Source: Hydractinia symbiolongicarpus
Taxonomy: Eukaryota > Cnidaria > Hydrozoa > Anthoathecata > Hydractiniidae
Reading direction: 5' to 3'
Assembly: GCF_029227915.1 (NCBI RefSeq)
Contig: NC_079881.1
Span: 10,577,501-10,641,500, forward strand
DNA: 64,000 nt
In this document: piece after piece, positions 25,218-36,552 of the stretch
Numbering within the stretch: the stretch's first letter is position 1
How the letters are laid out: each line of letters starts with the position of its first letter
Made by a program: the position numbers and the translations under genes
The notes under the pieces: generated by a model
What the model was told of the DNA's origin: nothing
Databases searched by the model: none
Seen by the model: the letters and a program-made list of their open reading frames with translations, nothing else

Positions 25218-25784
25218 ATGGTCGAGATAAGCGAAGCGTCAGAGGCTGACTTACAGCAACTTGAGGTATTCTTTCAGTTTCACACTGTGATATATCTACG
25301 TACTAAGCCAAACCTTTGTGTGAAATAATCTCTTTTTATTTAAGTCTGTATCGAACATTCATGATGAAGATGACATTGAAGATGAAACCATAGCAGAACG
25401 GTTGTGGGCGTTAACAGAAATGTTTCCAGATTCTGTGCGCAACACATCTTGGAAGGCAGCAACTTCATCTGTATCAGGTGCAAAGAAGTTGTATAAGTTT
25501 TCACGCTCTGCATTATGGGTTGCTGGGACGTCTTTTGTAATCCTCGCCATGCCTGTTCTCTTTGAAATTGAGCGAGTGCAAACAGAAGAAGCAGCCTTGA
25601 TGCAACAAAGACAGGTGTGTTTCCCAAAAAAAAATATCAGTAACAACGTTAGATACATCCTGCTTATATTTCAGCTAGCCAGGAAAATCATATGCTGTAT
25701 TATCATTTTTAGATTCTTTTGGGACCTGGTAGTAGTCAATCGACTGGTGCCCCACCATTAAATTTACAACCACAAAGAAGGTAA
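25218..25784 (+). CDS. TOMM22: Mitochondrial import receptor subunit TOM22
   Basis: Exons are 25218..25265, 25345..25614 and 25713..25784, in phase 0 throughout, encoding 129 residues. The N-terminus is acidic and cytosolic (EASEADLQQLE, HDEDDIEDET). The conserved block IAERLWALTEMFPDSVR follows, then the membrane anchor LWVAGTSFVILAMPVLFEIE at about 73-92 with the conserved proline (P86), then ERVQTEEAALMQQRQILLGP, which faces the intermembrane space. TOM22 is the central receptor and organiser of the TOM complex in the outer mitochondrial membrane. It takes presequence proteins from TOM20 and passes them to the TOM40 pore. Animal TOM22 is usually about 140 residues, so this copy is slightly short but complete. 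Candidate poly(A) signal at 26087..26092. Confidence 0.95.
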
Positions 25785-27124
25785 CTGTCAATCTACAAGA
25801 TGTAATGCTACATCAGATCTTGCTACTGTATGGTATCCGTTGAGATATATTGTTGTATTGGGACATGTTTAACTTGTTTAACAAAAATAACTTTTTGTTC
25901 ATATTTTATTATAAATATATTTTTTATAAATAGGTCTCGTGTAAGCTCTTGTTTATACCTCACATGAAAGTTCAAGTGGAGCTCATATGATAGACATTTG
26001 AAACTTTTTCAGGGATATTTTTATTTTTATTTTGAAAAAACTTTATTGGTTCTAAAAATATACCTTTTAAGGCTGATTTCTAATCCAATAAAAACAGCTC
26101 CATGTTAAGTTCTTTAACTTTGGCCTTGTAATGATTAAAAACTTTGTGGGGAATGAGCTGCCAACTTCACTGTTACTTTTGATTCACTTTCCAGTCCACC
26201 TTGAACAAGAGGTGAACTTTTTTAATGTGAAGAAGTTAGTTTAAATCATGTCATGAACAAATGTTAAATATTACATAGTTGTTTTGAGAAGATAAAATGG
26301 AGCATCTCTAAATTACTTTAAAAATTTAAGTTTTAAACCTTTTTAGCTTGTCCGCGAAGTTTCCCAGGGGCTTAAATTCGACATCAACTGAATGGCCAAA
26401 AAGCATTTTAACCCTTTCTAGCAGGACAAATACTAAATATTGCTTTCTGATTAGTCAGTTCACATCGAAATATTTTGGCACTAAGAAGTGGAGCTGTTTC
26501 TACTAATTTGGCAAAGCGAATTTTTCGAAGCAAAATCAAAACAAATAAAACTGCGCGTGCTAGGATACATTTCCTTTGGGGAAATCCGCCTTAGATCAGC
26601 ATTTCTGTGTTTTTTAGAATTTTAGAACACTTCAACCTTTTAAGAAAATCATTACAAGTTATACCACATCTGTTTAAGCATGTATATATAAATCAACGAG
26701 ACAAATTGTTTTTACTTTTGGAGTTATACGCTTTTAATTGGAGAAAGTTTATTAAAATAGAACAAAATAAGAATGAAATAACTGCCTCAAGGGAAATTGT
26801 TTGCGAAAAAATAGAATCTGCCCATAGAAAATTTTGCGAATTATCTACCTTATCGGTGAAAAATCCGAAAAATGACAAATTTTTGGCCTTGGTGACAATT
26901 TTTTTTAACAGACGAATAGTTTTAACCGACGAAATTTTTCACCGACGAATTAGTATTTTTTTTCGGATAGTATTTTTTATTTTTATTCCAAAGACAGGGC
27001 TTCCCATTAAATCCATTATTGCCTATCTTTTGATAATAACTACAGTAATCATTCTAATTAACAGACACCTCGAAATAACAGACAATAACTACGTAACTAA
27101 TAACTAATAATAACTTATAAATAA
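25785..27124. other. 3' flank of TOM22, no gene seen
   Basis: A 166-codon ORF at 26607..27107 is AT-driven, low in complexity, and begins at a TTG. It is rejected as a gene. Nothing else is supported. Confidence 0.45.
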
Positions 27125-27495
27125 CTAGGGACCACCTGGGACCAATTTGGGTTAATTTCCTAAAACAGGGTCCCTGAATCCGTTTCGGAATGGACGGGTT
27201 GATGACGTTATCAAAAACCTTTAAACCCAATATCTCTGCAACCGTTTGTCAAAAGTACATGATCCTATACATTTTCTTGATCACCATTTCAGGATCTATA
27301 CGAAGAAGTCAGCAGGTATTCTAATTCTTATTTAACGGGTTTAACGGGTCATTGCTAACGTCAGCAAAATCTTTAAAACCTTATATCTCATTAACCGTTC
27401 ATCAAAAGCAAATAATCATTCCCTTGATCAGCGCTTTAAGCTGTTCAGAACAGAGTCAAAGCCAACCGTTAGAATGGAATCTCCAAGGACGTTAA
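27125..27495 (+). mobile_element. Helitron-like family B fragment, truncated
   Basis: Carries the family-B core in the opposite orientation to the copies at 34-39 kb: ATGACGTTATCAAAAACC, AATATCTCTGCAACCGTT, CATGATCCTATACATTTTC. Both termini are missing. Its right end abuts the broken end of the GPCR pseudogene. Confidence 0.65.
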
Positions 27496-27499
27496 AACT

Positions 27500-28987
27500 T
27501 CCCGTTATTACTTCATTGATTGTTGCACTGTAGTAAGCAACAAATTTAAAGATCCAACAATCGGACTTCGACGACTCCGAAAAATGTCGTGACAATAACG
27601 ACACTGCTTACTGTACCGGCTACAGAAACAACCAGGATAATCTTTCCATGTGTGCTGTTGTACGTGAAATATGTGTTGCGATATGGATCATAGCATTTCC
27701 GCTAACAGGCTTTACGAAACTTTTTGGACAAGAGATGCATTACTAGTACTTGCTTCCATTCATTTTTGTATCTGAGGATAAAGTCAATACTTGCGCGTGA
27801 CCAGCTGGATATAGTCGTTTATCACATCGCGTTATAGGTTACAATGTGCTTTGTGCTTCCCTATTGAACTCTATCCGGAATAGCATTAAAGGAAAAAGAA
27901 GAACAAGTTCTCCACAGCGCCTTATTAATTTGGTACCCACTGTTCTTGCCATTGCTGAAATTCGTGTAATGGCAAGTTTCCCGAACTTGTAACTTTTCGA
28001 TAGTACTCAGCTGGAGGGAGAAAATAAAAAAATATGGAGTATTTATTTAAATTTAAAGTTACATATCTAGAAATGGAAGTCGTATAATAAACATCGGATG
28101 AGTTGTACACCACGGTACTTCCATCGAGAATAATATATCCACCATCACCAATATCTAATTTTTTTGTTATACAAAGTTGTGAAGGAAGCTGAATGAAGAT
28201 TCCAAGTCCAGTTTCGTCCTGACAAAACTAAAGACTCACCCATATTAGCAGGATTAACGAAGCATTTTTCGTAATTTTTTCGTGAGCTGTAACAAATAAT
28301 GATTTTTTGTTCTGGATTTTGCTTAATTAGTGTGATGACTTCTTTCATTCCTTCTGTATCATCAAGTAAGATATTGTAATGTTGTACGCACAGAACTAAG
28401 TCATTGTTAATCATATCAGACCTTACGTCTTTATAATATTAATCTTCTTGGTCTGTTACTAAAGCAATGAAAACAATGTTATTTAGACGAAAGTTTCTTA
28501 AATTTGAGACAACTTTCTCCCCAACACTATGAGAATAGTGTGGATACTTTTCCGGTTCTACCATGGCCATGTTTTTGTCATACGTATTCAATTCTATACC
28601 GAAAGGTAAAAGAATGTCTGCAATAGGCATTGTCAATTTATTAGACAGATGGCTGTCGATTGTGATAATTTTTGATCTTTCTTTTTGTATCGACCAAAAG
28701 AGCATCCAGCAAAATAATGAAGAATTGATTTTCTTGTTATTTCCAAATCGTCACACACAAAAAAAATAGACCAATATATCGTTTTCAAGTGGGAGATAAG
28801 GTCAATTCCCCAGCAAATATATACCACTACTGCTGTATGTGTCCATATCGAAAGAATTAGGGTACATTGCCGCATAAAAATACTTTTTTACAGCGATAGT
28901 AATTCTAGGTTGTGAAGTACAGTCCTTAGATGCGAGGTGAAGAGATGCTTAAATGACACGTAAGAAAGTAATCGACAGCAGTTGCAT
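27500..28987 (-). pseudogene. Class C GPCR pseudogene, truncated after TM2
   Basis: Minus-strand copy of the GPCR at 36553..38833. It starts at the ATG 28985..28987 (MQLLSITFL...) and runs through the ligand-binding domain and Cys-rich stub into TM1 and TM2. Homology then stops at about 27500 against a Helitron-like fragment. It is broken by a stop after the 10th codon or so (TAA), a stop in the DQED*YYKDV region (TAA where the other copy has GAA), frame changes near 28690 and 28168, and a deletion in the Cys-rich region. Nucleotide identity to the other copy is high; for example, the segment around ATCGCAACACATATTT is nearly unchanged. It is intronless like its source, so the copy could have arisen by DNA duplication or by transposon transduction. 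Confidence 0.85.
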
Positions 28988-30268
28988 TGTTTGTTTCTTT
29001 AATAAGCGATGTCACTGGGATATTTGCAAACGCTGATATTGAAATAAGAAACACAAATTCCAAACTAAAATACTCGAACAAGAAATCGATGAGAAAAAAA
29101 AAATCGACAGCCTTTTAATATTTTTATTGTTTAACTTATTTAATACTTTTTTAATATTATTAATATTATTTTCAAGCAAGTGATTGGATACTTTTTACGA
29201 AAATTAATTGTTTTGTTAGACTTGTTTCAAGTGAAAACGCCATTTCACATACCTTTCTCGTATTTTTTTACACCTGCTGCAAAAACGTGACAATATTTTT
29301 ATCTTAATATGCAAAACATATAAAAAGCACAATATGATTTTTTCAGAACATTGAAAGGTCAGAAAAACGACCTATAAGCCTTTTAGAATGGACACCATTA
29401 CATTAGATCATTCACCAAGCACTTCACTTCACGACATAACCTGAAATGACTATTACCTTTCTTTTTAATATTTTTAAAGGATAATTAAATGTGTATGTAT
29501 AAAATAGTGCATAAAAATATTTTGTCGGCGTAGCTCCTAAAGGAAACCTTTGTTAGTGTAGATTCTGTAGAATTGCAGGAGAAATATTTTCTCTCAAATC
29601 GCTTTAGTCTCCAACCGTTTCTTTTCTAACAAAATATTTATTATAACTTTTTATTTTTCTGTTTGATCGTAGATGCTAATATCTAAAATACAAAATAATA
29701 TGTCATTTTAGCTCACTTGCAATGGTTCGTATATTTAAATCTTAAAACAAATTTTTTAAGTTTGTAAAGTCATTAAGCAACTTGAAGGCAAGTAACCCAC
29801 ATTTCCTATGAGCAGATCATTACAACAAAACAAGTCATAAATTACAAAAATACAGAATGAGAGTCTACATGCAATGATATTGTATGTAACACAAAAGAGC
29901 AGTACTGTTGAATATGTCTTCGCAATCACAGGATTTAAAACAAGGTTGAACAAACCTTACATTTTTGTGACACCAAAGTTGTTTTGGTATATCAAACTCA
30001 CCTCTATTTAATTTAGGACTTTGGAGACTTAAGAATTCAGTATCACTTAAGCTTTGAATTTTATTGGATGACCCGTCTGTTAGGAAAGACATAATATAAG
30101 GGATAGCAACAAAAGCAATCTCACGCATAACAGTTTGAAAATCTTGAATTTTTGTGATTAATAGGTAAAGGTTGGCAAAGAAAGAAAATCTTCCATAGAT
30201 AGAATTTGAAGCAAGTTTACTGAGTATTTTTAGGCATGGTGATGTTCAACGAAGAAAGAAATTCTAAT
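28988..30268. other. Intergenic, one possible orphan exon
   Basis: On the minus strand, 30002..30128 reads MREIAFVAIPYIMSFLTDGS... and ends NR at a strong donor (AG|GTGAGT). No partner exon was found within reach, and the ISL2EU-like element begins at 30269, so an upstream exon could have been displaced. Not recognised. The rest shows only AT-rich sequence. Confidence 0.3.
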
Positions 30269-30529
30269 TCCCCGTTCCCTCTATACGGCTAATTCGCAAT
30301 GCATTATGGTAGTTGTATTCTACAGTTTTCCCTCCCAGAAGCGAGAGTTTGTAAATAAATAACAGCATTCTTTTTATTGTGGCGATAATAACAAAAAGCC
30401 GTTATTGTTTGTGATAATTTTCAAATCTCCTCAAGAAAATCATTATCTCCCTTATCCAAAACCCGTGTTATTGATGTAAACATTTAAATATTGTTAGTTA
30501 GTGAGGTTTTAGGAGTGAAAGAAGTCGAA

Positions 30530-31972
30530 ATGGAAGTAATAAATAAGGATACAGATTTAGATATAATTTTAAGCTCTACAGATCTTGGGCCTAGCTTTTC
30601 TCAAAGCTCTTGTGTGGTACCAAGACCTGTTTTTAAAGAATTAACAAATGCCGAGAGGGACGAAGAAGTGGAGGAAAGAACACACGAAGATATAAGTCAA
30701 TGGTCAACTGATCTTGCAGCTATGCCTTCGATCACCCAGGAGAAAATTCACCAATATTTAGTTCTTGGAAATAGCTGTGATAGCAAGCCGAAGGGTGCTA
30801 CAAAGCATAAAATTCTTGGATACCAACTATTCAAGGAGAGCTACGTGAAGAAAGTGAGAGTTAAAAGTAATGTTATGGCTGAAAAATTAACTTTTCTTGT
30901 GAAATGTTTTGTAGCTGCTTCCATGAAAAGAGAAAAATATTCTGTTTATGTCCACCTGTGTCAAAGAAGTGGTGATATTTTGTATGCGAAATGTTTATGT
31001 AAAGCTGGAGCAGGAGGATGCTGTAAGCATGTCGCAGCAGTTCTATTTCAATTGGTTGAATACAAACAGTTGGACTTAAAAATTGTCCCTGATGACAAGA
31101 CATGCACAGATTTGTTACAAAAATGGCATGTACCTGGAGAAAGTGCAAATTCTGCACCAATAAAATTTTCTGCAATGGCATTCGAGAAAGCAGACCTTAC
31201 GAAAGACACAAATGAAAGTCGCAAAAGACCGTTGGTCACAGGAAATAGAAAATTTTGTTCTACACCACTGTTTGCACATGAGCCCTCAACCGAAAAAGTC
31301 AAAAAATTAGCGACAGACTTATTTGAAATAGGGCAAGGAACTTCAATGGCATATTTATTACAAGGAAATGACTATAAACCATCATCATTTTATGACACAT
31401 CTATAAAAGAATTTAATTTTGAACAGACAAACAGTGAAACAGTTGAATTACGTCCGACAGTTAATTTATTTTTGCAGGCTCTTGACTTTGAACCAGAAAT
31501 AGCAGAGTTATCAGATGAGCAAAAGTCATTTGTAAACAATTTCATTCATGTCAATGCCGAACAAGTTCGAGACATAGAAAAATCCACATGTACTCAGTAT
31601 AAATGTGATATGTGGTACACAGAAAGAAAGAAACGCATAACATCATCCAATTTTGGATCTATTATAAATAGAAGAAAAAATATACATCCAAAAAGCATAT
31701 TACAAAAATGTCTAAATAAAAATAAAAACTTTACATCAGAGGCCTGCAAATGGGGCTTAGAAAATGAAGTTAATGCTCTAAACTGGTATCAAACCGAGAA
31801 AAATATTGAAGTCGAAAAATGTGGTTTCGTTATTAATCCAAAATGGCCGTGGTTAGGTGCAAGTCCTGATGGCGCAACAACTTTGAATGGGAATGCTCGA
31901 TTGATTGAGGTGAAGTGCCCATATTCAAAAAAGGATTGCTCTATTTCTGACGCATGCAAAGATAAAAATTAA
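30530..31972 (+). CDS. SWIM zinc finger and YqaJ-type nuclease protein of the transposon, C-terminally truncated
   Basis: 480 residues from ATG 30530; an earlier in-frame TTG is not used. A SWIM-type zinc finger sits at 155-167 (CLC...CCKH). The YqaJ/lambda-exonuclease-like core follows: WGLENE (E411), GASPDG (D447) and IEVKCPY (E460, K462), which give the PD-(D/E)XK active-site pattern. The usual C-terminal part of the fold after the KCPYS motif is missing; the frame runs about 15 residues past it and stops. In transposons of this type the nuclease partner has no settled role. It could still fold poorly or not at all. Overlaps the transposase gene tail to tail by 48 bp. Confidence 0.8.
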   Translation: MEVINKDTDLDIILSSTDLGPSFSQSSCVVPRPVFKELTNAERDEEVEERTHEDISQWSTDLAAMPSITQEKIHQYLVLGNSCDSKPKGATKHKILGYQLFKESYVKKVRVKSNVMAEKLTFLVKCFVAASMKREKYSVYVHLCQRSGDILYAKCLCKAGAGGCCKHVAAVLFQLVEYKQLDLKIVPDDKTCTDLLQKWHVPGESANSAPIKFSAMAFEKADLTKDTNESRKRPLVTGNRKFCSTPLFAHEPSTEKVKKLATDLFEIGQGTSMAYLLQGNDYKPSSFYDTSIKEFNFEQTNSETVELRPTVNLFLQALDFEPEIAELSDEQKSFVNNFIHVNAEQVRDIEKSTCTQYKCDMWYTERKKRITSSNFGSIINRRKNIHPKSILQKCLNKNKNFTSEACKWGLENEVNALNWYQTEKNIEVEKCGFVINPKWPWLGASPDGATTLNGNARLIEVKCPYSKKDCSISDACKDKN

Positions 31973-33025
31973 TATGACACGGGTATTTGGGTAACTTTTT
32001 TGAAAACATTTCGGCATTCTATTTTGTACTGTTTCTTTTGAAGCCCATATTGGAAGCATACGGAATTGTGAATGTAAAAAATCTGTCCATGTAATCAATA
32101 TTCTGCTTATGTGACTTGTCGACATATTAAATCGAACAGCCATATCTTCTAACAAAAGTCCACATCGAATTCGAACCAGTATCATAAAGAATTCTTCTTC
32201 TGCGCTCAATGATCGTGATCGGCCTCGTTTTGTAGAGTTTATATTTTTTGTATTTTCAGTGTTAGTATTTGAACCCCAATATATTAGTTTATTTGCAGCT
32301 GGTTGTAAATATTCTAAAACTGCTTTGAATAATTTATAAGATTCGAATCCGGTATAAAACTTAAAGTGTGCTTCATTGTGTTTAAACCGGTCAATTGAAA
32401 ATGCTATGTCACTTATAGTGGCTTGTTGTTTTTCAATAGTTTGATCAAGTTCCTTTTCATGAATTCTCATACAACTAATTTCGGCTCTCAATTTTTCCAA
32501 CTCTTGTTTTAACTCTTCCTCCACAGATAATTCTGCAGCAATGTCATTTGTCGTAGCCCTCACAGGAGAAAATAGTTGCAATTTACAGTTTGTACTGTTG
32601 AGAGTTTTTCTTGGTTTGCTAGCTGTTGGTTTGATAGTTTTTGGGACTATTGTGGGAACATTGTTCATATATGTCTTCTTTCCACCAGTGAAATGAACAG
32701 AGCAAACTCTATGCGATGTAGAAGGTACAAAATCCTTTCTACTGATCATAAAAAGCCATTTCTTTCGAAGCTCTGAGTCTTTAGGAATGACATAAAAAGA
32801 TAAGTCTGGATTCTTCTTTGAGTTGTTTTGACAGAGAGGTACACAGCAAGTTATCCCTCCTCCTTTACTTTTAGCTTGCAATAAAAAGCTTGAACTTGAT
32901 GAAAAGTTTGAGCCAATGCTTGCAGGAGAGCCCAAGTTTTGAAAAAAACTGTTGTCTTGATTAGAATTTTGTATATCGCTTTGGTTTTGAGTAGAATTAA
33001 GGATGAAGTGTACTTTTTCGGCCAT
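31925..33025 (-). CDS. THAP-domain transposase of the transposon, lacking the DDE catalytic domain
   Basis: 366 residues from ATG 33025. An upstream in-frame ATG lies in the inverted repeat and is less likely. The THAP C2CH zinc finger covers about 58-128 (CCVPLC at 60-65, W90, CSVH at 108-111, and a VPTIVP motif). A coiled coil lies at about 165-215 (EEELKQELEKLRAEI). A transposase helix-turn-helix follows at about 275-345 (EEFFMILVRIRCGLLLEDMA, STSHISRI), then the start of the catalytic region (YPNTRVI). The frame stops just where the first catalytic Asp is expected. The protein could bind the inverted repeats but not cut them, so it might act as a repressor (inference). Confidence 0.8.
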   Translation of the reverse strand: MAEKVHFILNSTQNQSDIQNSNQDNSFFQNLGSPASIGSNFSSSSSFLLQAKSKGGGITCCVPLCQNNSKKNPDLSFYVIPKDSELRKKWLFMISRKDFVPSTSHRVCSVHFTGGKKTYMNNVPTIVPKTIKPTASKPRKTLNSTNCKLQLFSPVRATTNDIAAELSVEEELKQELEKLRAEISCMRIHEKELDQTIEKQQATISDIAFSIDRFKHNEAHFKFYTGFESYKLFKAVLEYLQPAANKLIYWGSNTNTENTKNINSTKRGRSRSLSAEEEFFMILVRIRCGLLLEDMAVRFNMSTSHISRILITWTDFLHSQFRMLPIWASKETVQNRMPKCFQKSYPNTRVILIFIFACVRNRAILF

Positions 33026-33113
33026 TTTTGTTACTACGAATGGTTTGTTTACGTTTTCGCGGAATACAACTACCATAATGCATTGCGAATTAGCCGTATA
33101 GAGGGAACGGGGA

Positions 33114-33926
33114 ATTGAAAAAGTATCCAAATCACGTACCTTTTTCCTATGACTTTATTCAAAGCACGTATTGTTTTTGTCTTACAACATTTTTATCACG
33201 TACTTTCGACAACATTAAAATCAGGTGTTCTTTCATCTCTTAATAACATCCACGTATCCTATTTTTCTTCTAAAGTGACATATTCTTCTTTTTATCTTTA
33301 GTATTAAAATGTCATTGTTGATATATAGGTAAATAGTGCGAGCAAAGGAAAGATTTTAAAGAGCACGTTTTTTTATAGAACATTTATATAATTCATTTAA
33401 TATATATGCATATAAATATTGTAACCATATAACAATTTTACAAAAACGTGTCTAGAAGCTTTGTGGGTAGTAACATTGATGGTGATGTAACATAGTGCAA
33501 TAGTCCCTGCAGGTTTGTGTAACCTTGTACAGACACGTTGTTCTAGTAGCAAAGCGACATTGCGGATCAATCTGGTGTCATTTTTCTGTTCTGGGTTGCT
33601 TTAAGTAAGTATTATTAATGTCTTCTGTTTGTGCTGTATTATGCAAGTAGATAAAATATTTTTGTTAGCCACATAGATTATTAATGTATATTGGAGAATA
33701 ACTTATTTACTTTACTGGTAGTAGATTTTATTGCAATCTCTGCCAGCTTCATGACTTAAGCAGAAAAGAAGTTATGGGAAATAAACTTATCTAGCAAGAT
33801 AAAACTACAACCCTAGAAAGAATATTTGGGAAATTGTCTGTTTTTCATATCTTTCTTGAAATCGGCAAACAGCATCACTTGGTCAGTGCTTTGCAGCTGA
33901 TATGCTGCAAAGGTAATACTTTGGCA
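33114..33926. other. Intergenic, no gene seen
   Basis: AT-rich, no coding signature. Confidence 0.5.
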
Positions 33927-35450
33927 GGGGTGTAGGCTGATAAGGTCAGTGGAAAAACCCATTTAGGCAGAAAAACAGTATTTTTTTGCATCTGGAAACG
34001 CTGATGAAAAAAACGCATAGGATCATCTCCATTTGACAAACTGCTAAAGAGATATTAAGGTTTAAAGAAGTTTTGATAACGTCATCAAACCGTCTGTTTT
34101 AAAACGAGCGATTTGACCCAGCTTTTAGGCGAATAATCGCAGGTGGTCCCTGATTATCCTCATAGGAGATAAAGTGAGTTATTTTCATCCGTTTCCAAGT
34201 CATTAGCCATCAAACTTTAAAGTGCACTGCAATGGCTTCTATATTCTCATTCAATGGATTGACGGCAGTACAAATGCATTAACGCCGTGCCGTAACGTCT
34301 AGGCAGTTGCCAAATAATACATAGTTTTTTAGGCTAAATCAAATTAAAATTAATACATTCTGTTACAGAAACACGGACACACTCATCGTGTTATTATATT
34401 ACTAGTCGATAAAGCCCGTGGAAAAATCCACTTAGTTAGAAGGCAAAGGAAAATAGGTTGTTTTAGATGTTTTGATGACGTCAGCAACCCATCCACAAAA
34501 GAATTGGAACCTTCTCTTCACGTTGCCTCTATTGTGTAGAACTTAAAACGCTGATCAAGAAAATGTATATGATCGTGTGCTCTTGATGAACGGTTAATGA
34601 GATATAAGGCTTGGAAAATTGTGCTGACGTCAGCAAAGTCTCCTGAAAGTAATTGTTTTTTATAAATTTGTATACCCGTTGTCTTCATCGTATAGATCTT
34701 AAAATGCTGATCAAGAATATGTATAGGATCATGTACTTTGACAAACGGTTGCGGAGATATTAGGGTTTAATGGTTTTTTGATGACGTCATTAACCCGTCC
34801 ATTCTAAATCGGATTTGGGACCAAGGTTTGGAAACACTACCCAAATAGGTCCTAGGTGGTCCCTAGTTACCTACGCGGTGAAATATCATTAACGTCACCA
34901 CTTCATTCCCAATTTATTTGGCGTCAAAGTTTTAGGCACACTGTAATGGCTTCATTAATTTAATATAGGATATTGACGTTAAAGTGGTGTTATTGACGTC
35001 GCGCCGTAAGTTCAGAAAATTTAACATATTAGACATGCATTTTTTGGCAACATTAAAGCGAAATGAACACATCCACTTTGTCTGTTACAGACACACAGAC
35101 ACACTCCGTATTATTATAAGAGATTATTATATTATTATAAGAGACTAGTCGGTAACACTCGTGGAATATCCACTTAGGCAAAAAAGAAATAACAAAGATC
35201 CGCCATTTGAATTTTCATAAAGTCCGCAATGACCTGTCGATGCACAAAAATTGTTTTATCACAATTTTTTAGCCGTTAGCTCTGTTGTGTGGAGCTTGAA
35301 ACCCTGATCAAAATAATGTATAGGATCGCGCGGTTTTAATCAGCAGATAAAAAGATGTACAGAATTCTTTTTAGAAATTTGTTTACCCGTTGCTATTGTG
35401 TAGAGCTTGAAATGCTGATCAGGAAAATGTATAGGATGATGTGCTTTTAA
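33927..35450 (-). mobile_element. Three Helitron-like family B elements in head-to-tail array
   Basis: Read on the minus strand, each unit ends with a GTGGATTTTTCCAC-type hairpin followed by CGACTAG. Units: about 33927..34401 (degenerate ends), 34402..35144 (ends GAGA|CTAG) and 35145..about 35450 (3' part only). All share core blocks such as GATGACGTCA, GGATCATGTACTTT, GGTGGTCCCTAGTTACC and CACTGTAATGGCTTC. The 5' end of one unit directly meets the 3' CTAG of the next. No proteins are encoded. The 3' end resembles the mini-Helitron family, and the core is unrelated. Confidence 0.65.
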
Positions 35451-35677
35451 TGGCCTTAGGCCTTAAACCTAAATTTTCTTTGTAACTCATTCTCTTCAAA
35501 AAAGTCGAAAGAAATATCGAATATCGATATTTCTTTCTAGCTGCAGGTCTCACGAATAGCGAAAATAGCAGCACTGTTTTTTCTACATTTATTGGAAATT
35601 TATCATGTAACTATGAAGTGTATTCTTTCTACATTTAACATACAATCTGTCACGATGTTGGAAAACTTATTTTAGGT

Positions 35678-35893
35678 TTGAAGAATGATTGTTTGACTAA
35701 AAACGATCTCATACGAGCAAAATACTTGAAGCCAACTCTGCACTATTACACATCTCCACTTGTGAACATCATAAACATTTTCATTGTCTCGAATTGTTTT
35801 TCAGACGTATGGAAATTAGTAAGGATATGTTCCATACCGAAGACAATGAACTTGATGCACGACACAGTTACCCCTTTTCCAATGCGGTATTAG
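35678..35893 (+). pseudogene. LINE reverse-transcriptase fragment
   Basis: An open stretch contains SDVWKLVRICSIPK, which resembles the conserved (W)K.AR..PI.K block of non-LTR reverse transcriptases. The block normally continues into the polymerase domain, but the frame stops shortly after. Short relic only. Confidence 0.5.
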
Positions 35894-36552
35894 AGTCATG
35901 TAAGCAGGGTTCTAGTGCAATATATGTTCTCAATTTGAGCTACAAATGTTGCTAAAGCACAGAAATTGCTTAACAGACAGCTTAGGTGTCGTTTAAGCAA
36001 TTTAATTTATCATTCCTATCCTCATGCTAAACGACAAGCAGAAAGGATTGATTTACACTTTTATAGTCTTTAACAAGATTTATTCGGGGTTTAAACTTTA
36101 CACTGTACACAAACCCTCTTCCACTAGTCGGGAAAACTTTCCTTTTTCGTTTATTTTTTTGGATACAATTCTGTTTATCCAGATCCACATTTTTGAGGAT
36201 TCATTTGTTTTACGCTATAGAAACTCGGAAATTTATTTACCAGTTCCACACAAAATGGCTGACGTAAGACCGGCAGGTGCAGACAAACCATGTAAAGAAA
36301 ATGATAATAATCCAAAAGAGTCGTTTTAAATTGCATTAAAAAAATCGAAGAACTTTTTTACAAAACTGTCTAACCCAATTCTATTCTTCACAAAAGAAAT
36401 ACAATGTTTTATGAATAAATAAGGAAATAAAGGAATAGATTTTCCCGATAAAGTTGCTAGTTTAATAGTTGCCAGGTGTTTGTGTTTAAATATTTTTTAG
36501 GGTCAACATTTACGAGTATCAACGCTCTGTCTGGTATATAAAGGGAAAGACA
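35894..36552. other. Upstream region of the GPCR
   Basis: Contains a 101-codon ORF at 36024..36329 with no domain, judged non-coding. A TATATAAAG sequence at about 36535 lies only 15 bases before the GPCR ATG, too close to be a normal TATA box for that start. Confidence 0.4.

Larger units (their letters stand above)
30269..33113. mobile_element. ISL2EU (IS4EU)-like DNA transposon, internally deleted
   Basis: Bounded by perfect 52-bp terminal inverted repeats (30269..30320 and 33062..33113) that start TCCCCGTTCCCTCTATACGG. Flanks are AT on both sides, but the terminal AATT palindrome leaves the exact target duplication ambiguous. It contains two convergent genes: a SWIM/YqaJ nuclease-like protein on plus and a THAP-HTH transposase on minus. 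From memory, eukaryotic IS4EU/ISL2EU elements encode a DDE transposase with a THAP zinc finger plus a YqaJ nuclease. Here both proteins are cut off near the same point (about 31960), so the element looks like a single internal deletion. Identical inverted repeats imply recent movement. Confidence 0.85.

Noticed and set aside
26607-27107. 166-codon ORF
   Set aside because: Starts at TTG, is dominated by F, I, K and N from AT bias, and has no domain.
36533-36541. TATA box for the GPCR
   Set aside because: Only about 15 bases upstream of the ATG, so the start of transcription would fall inside the coding region.
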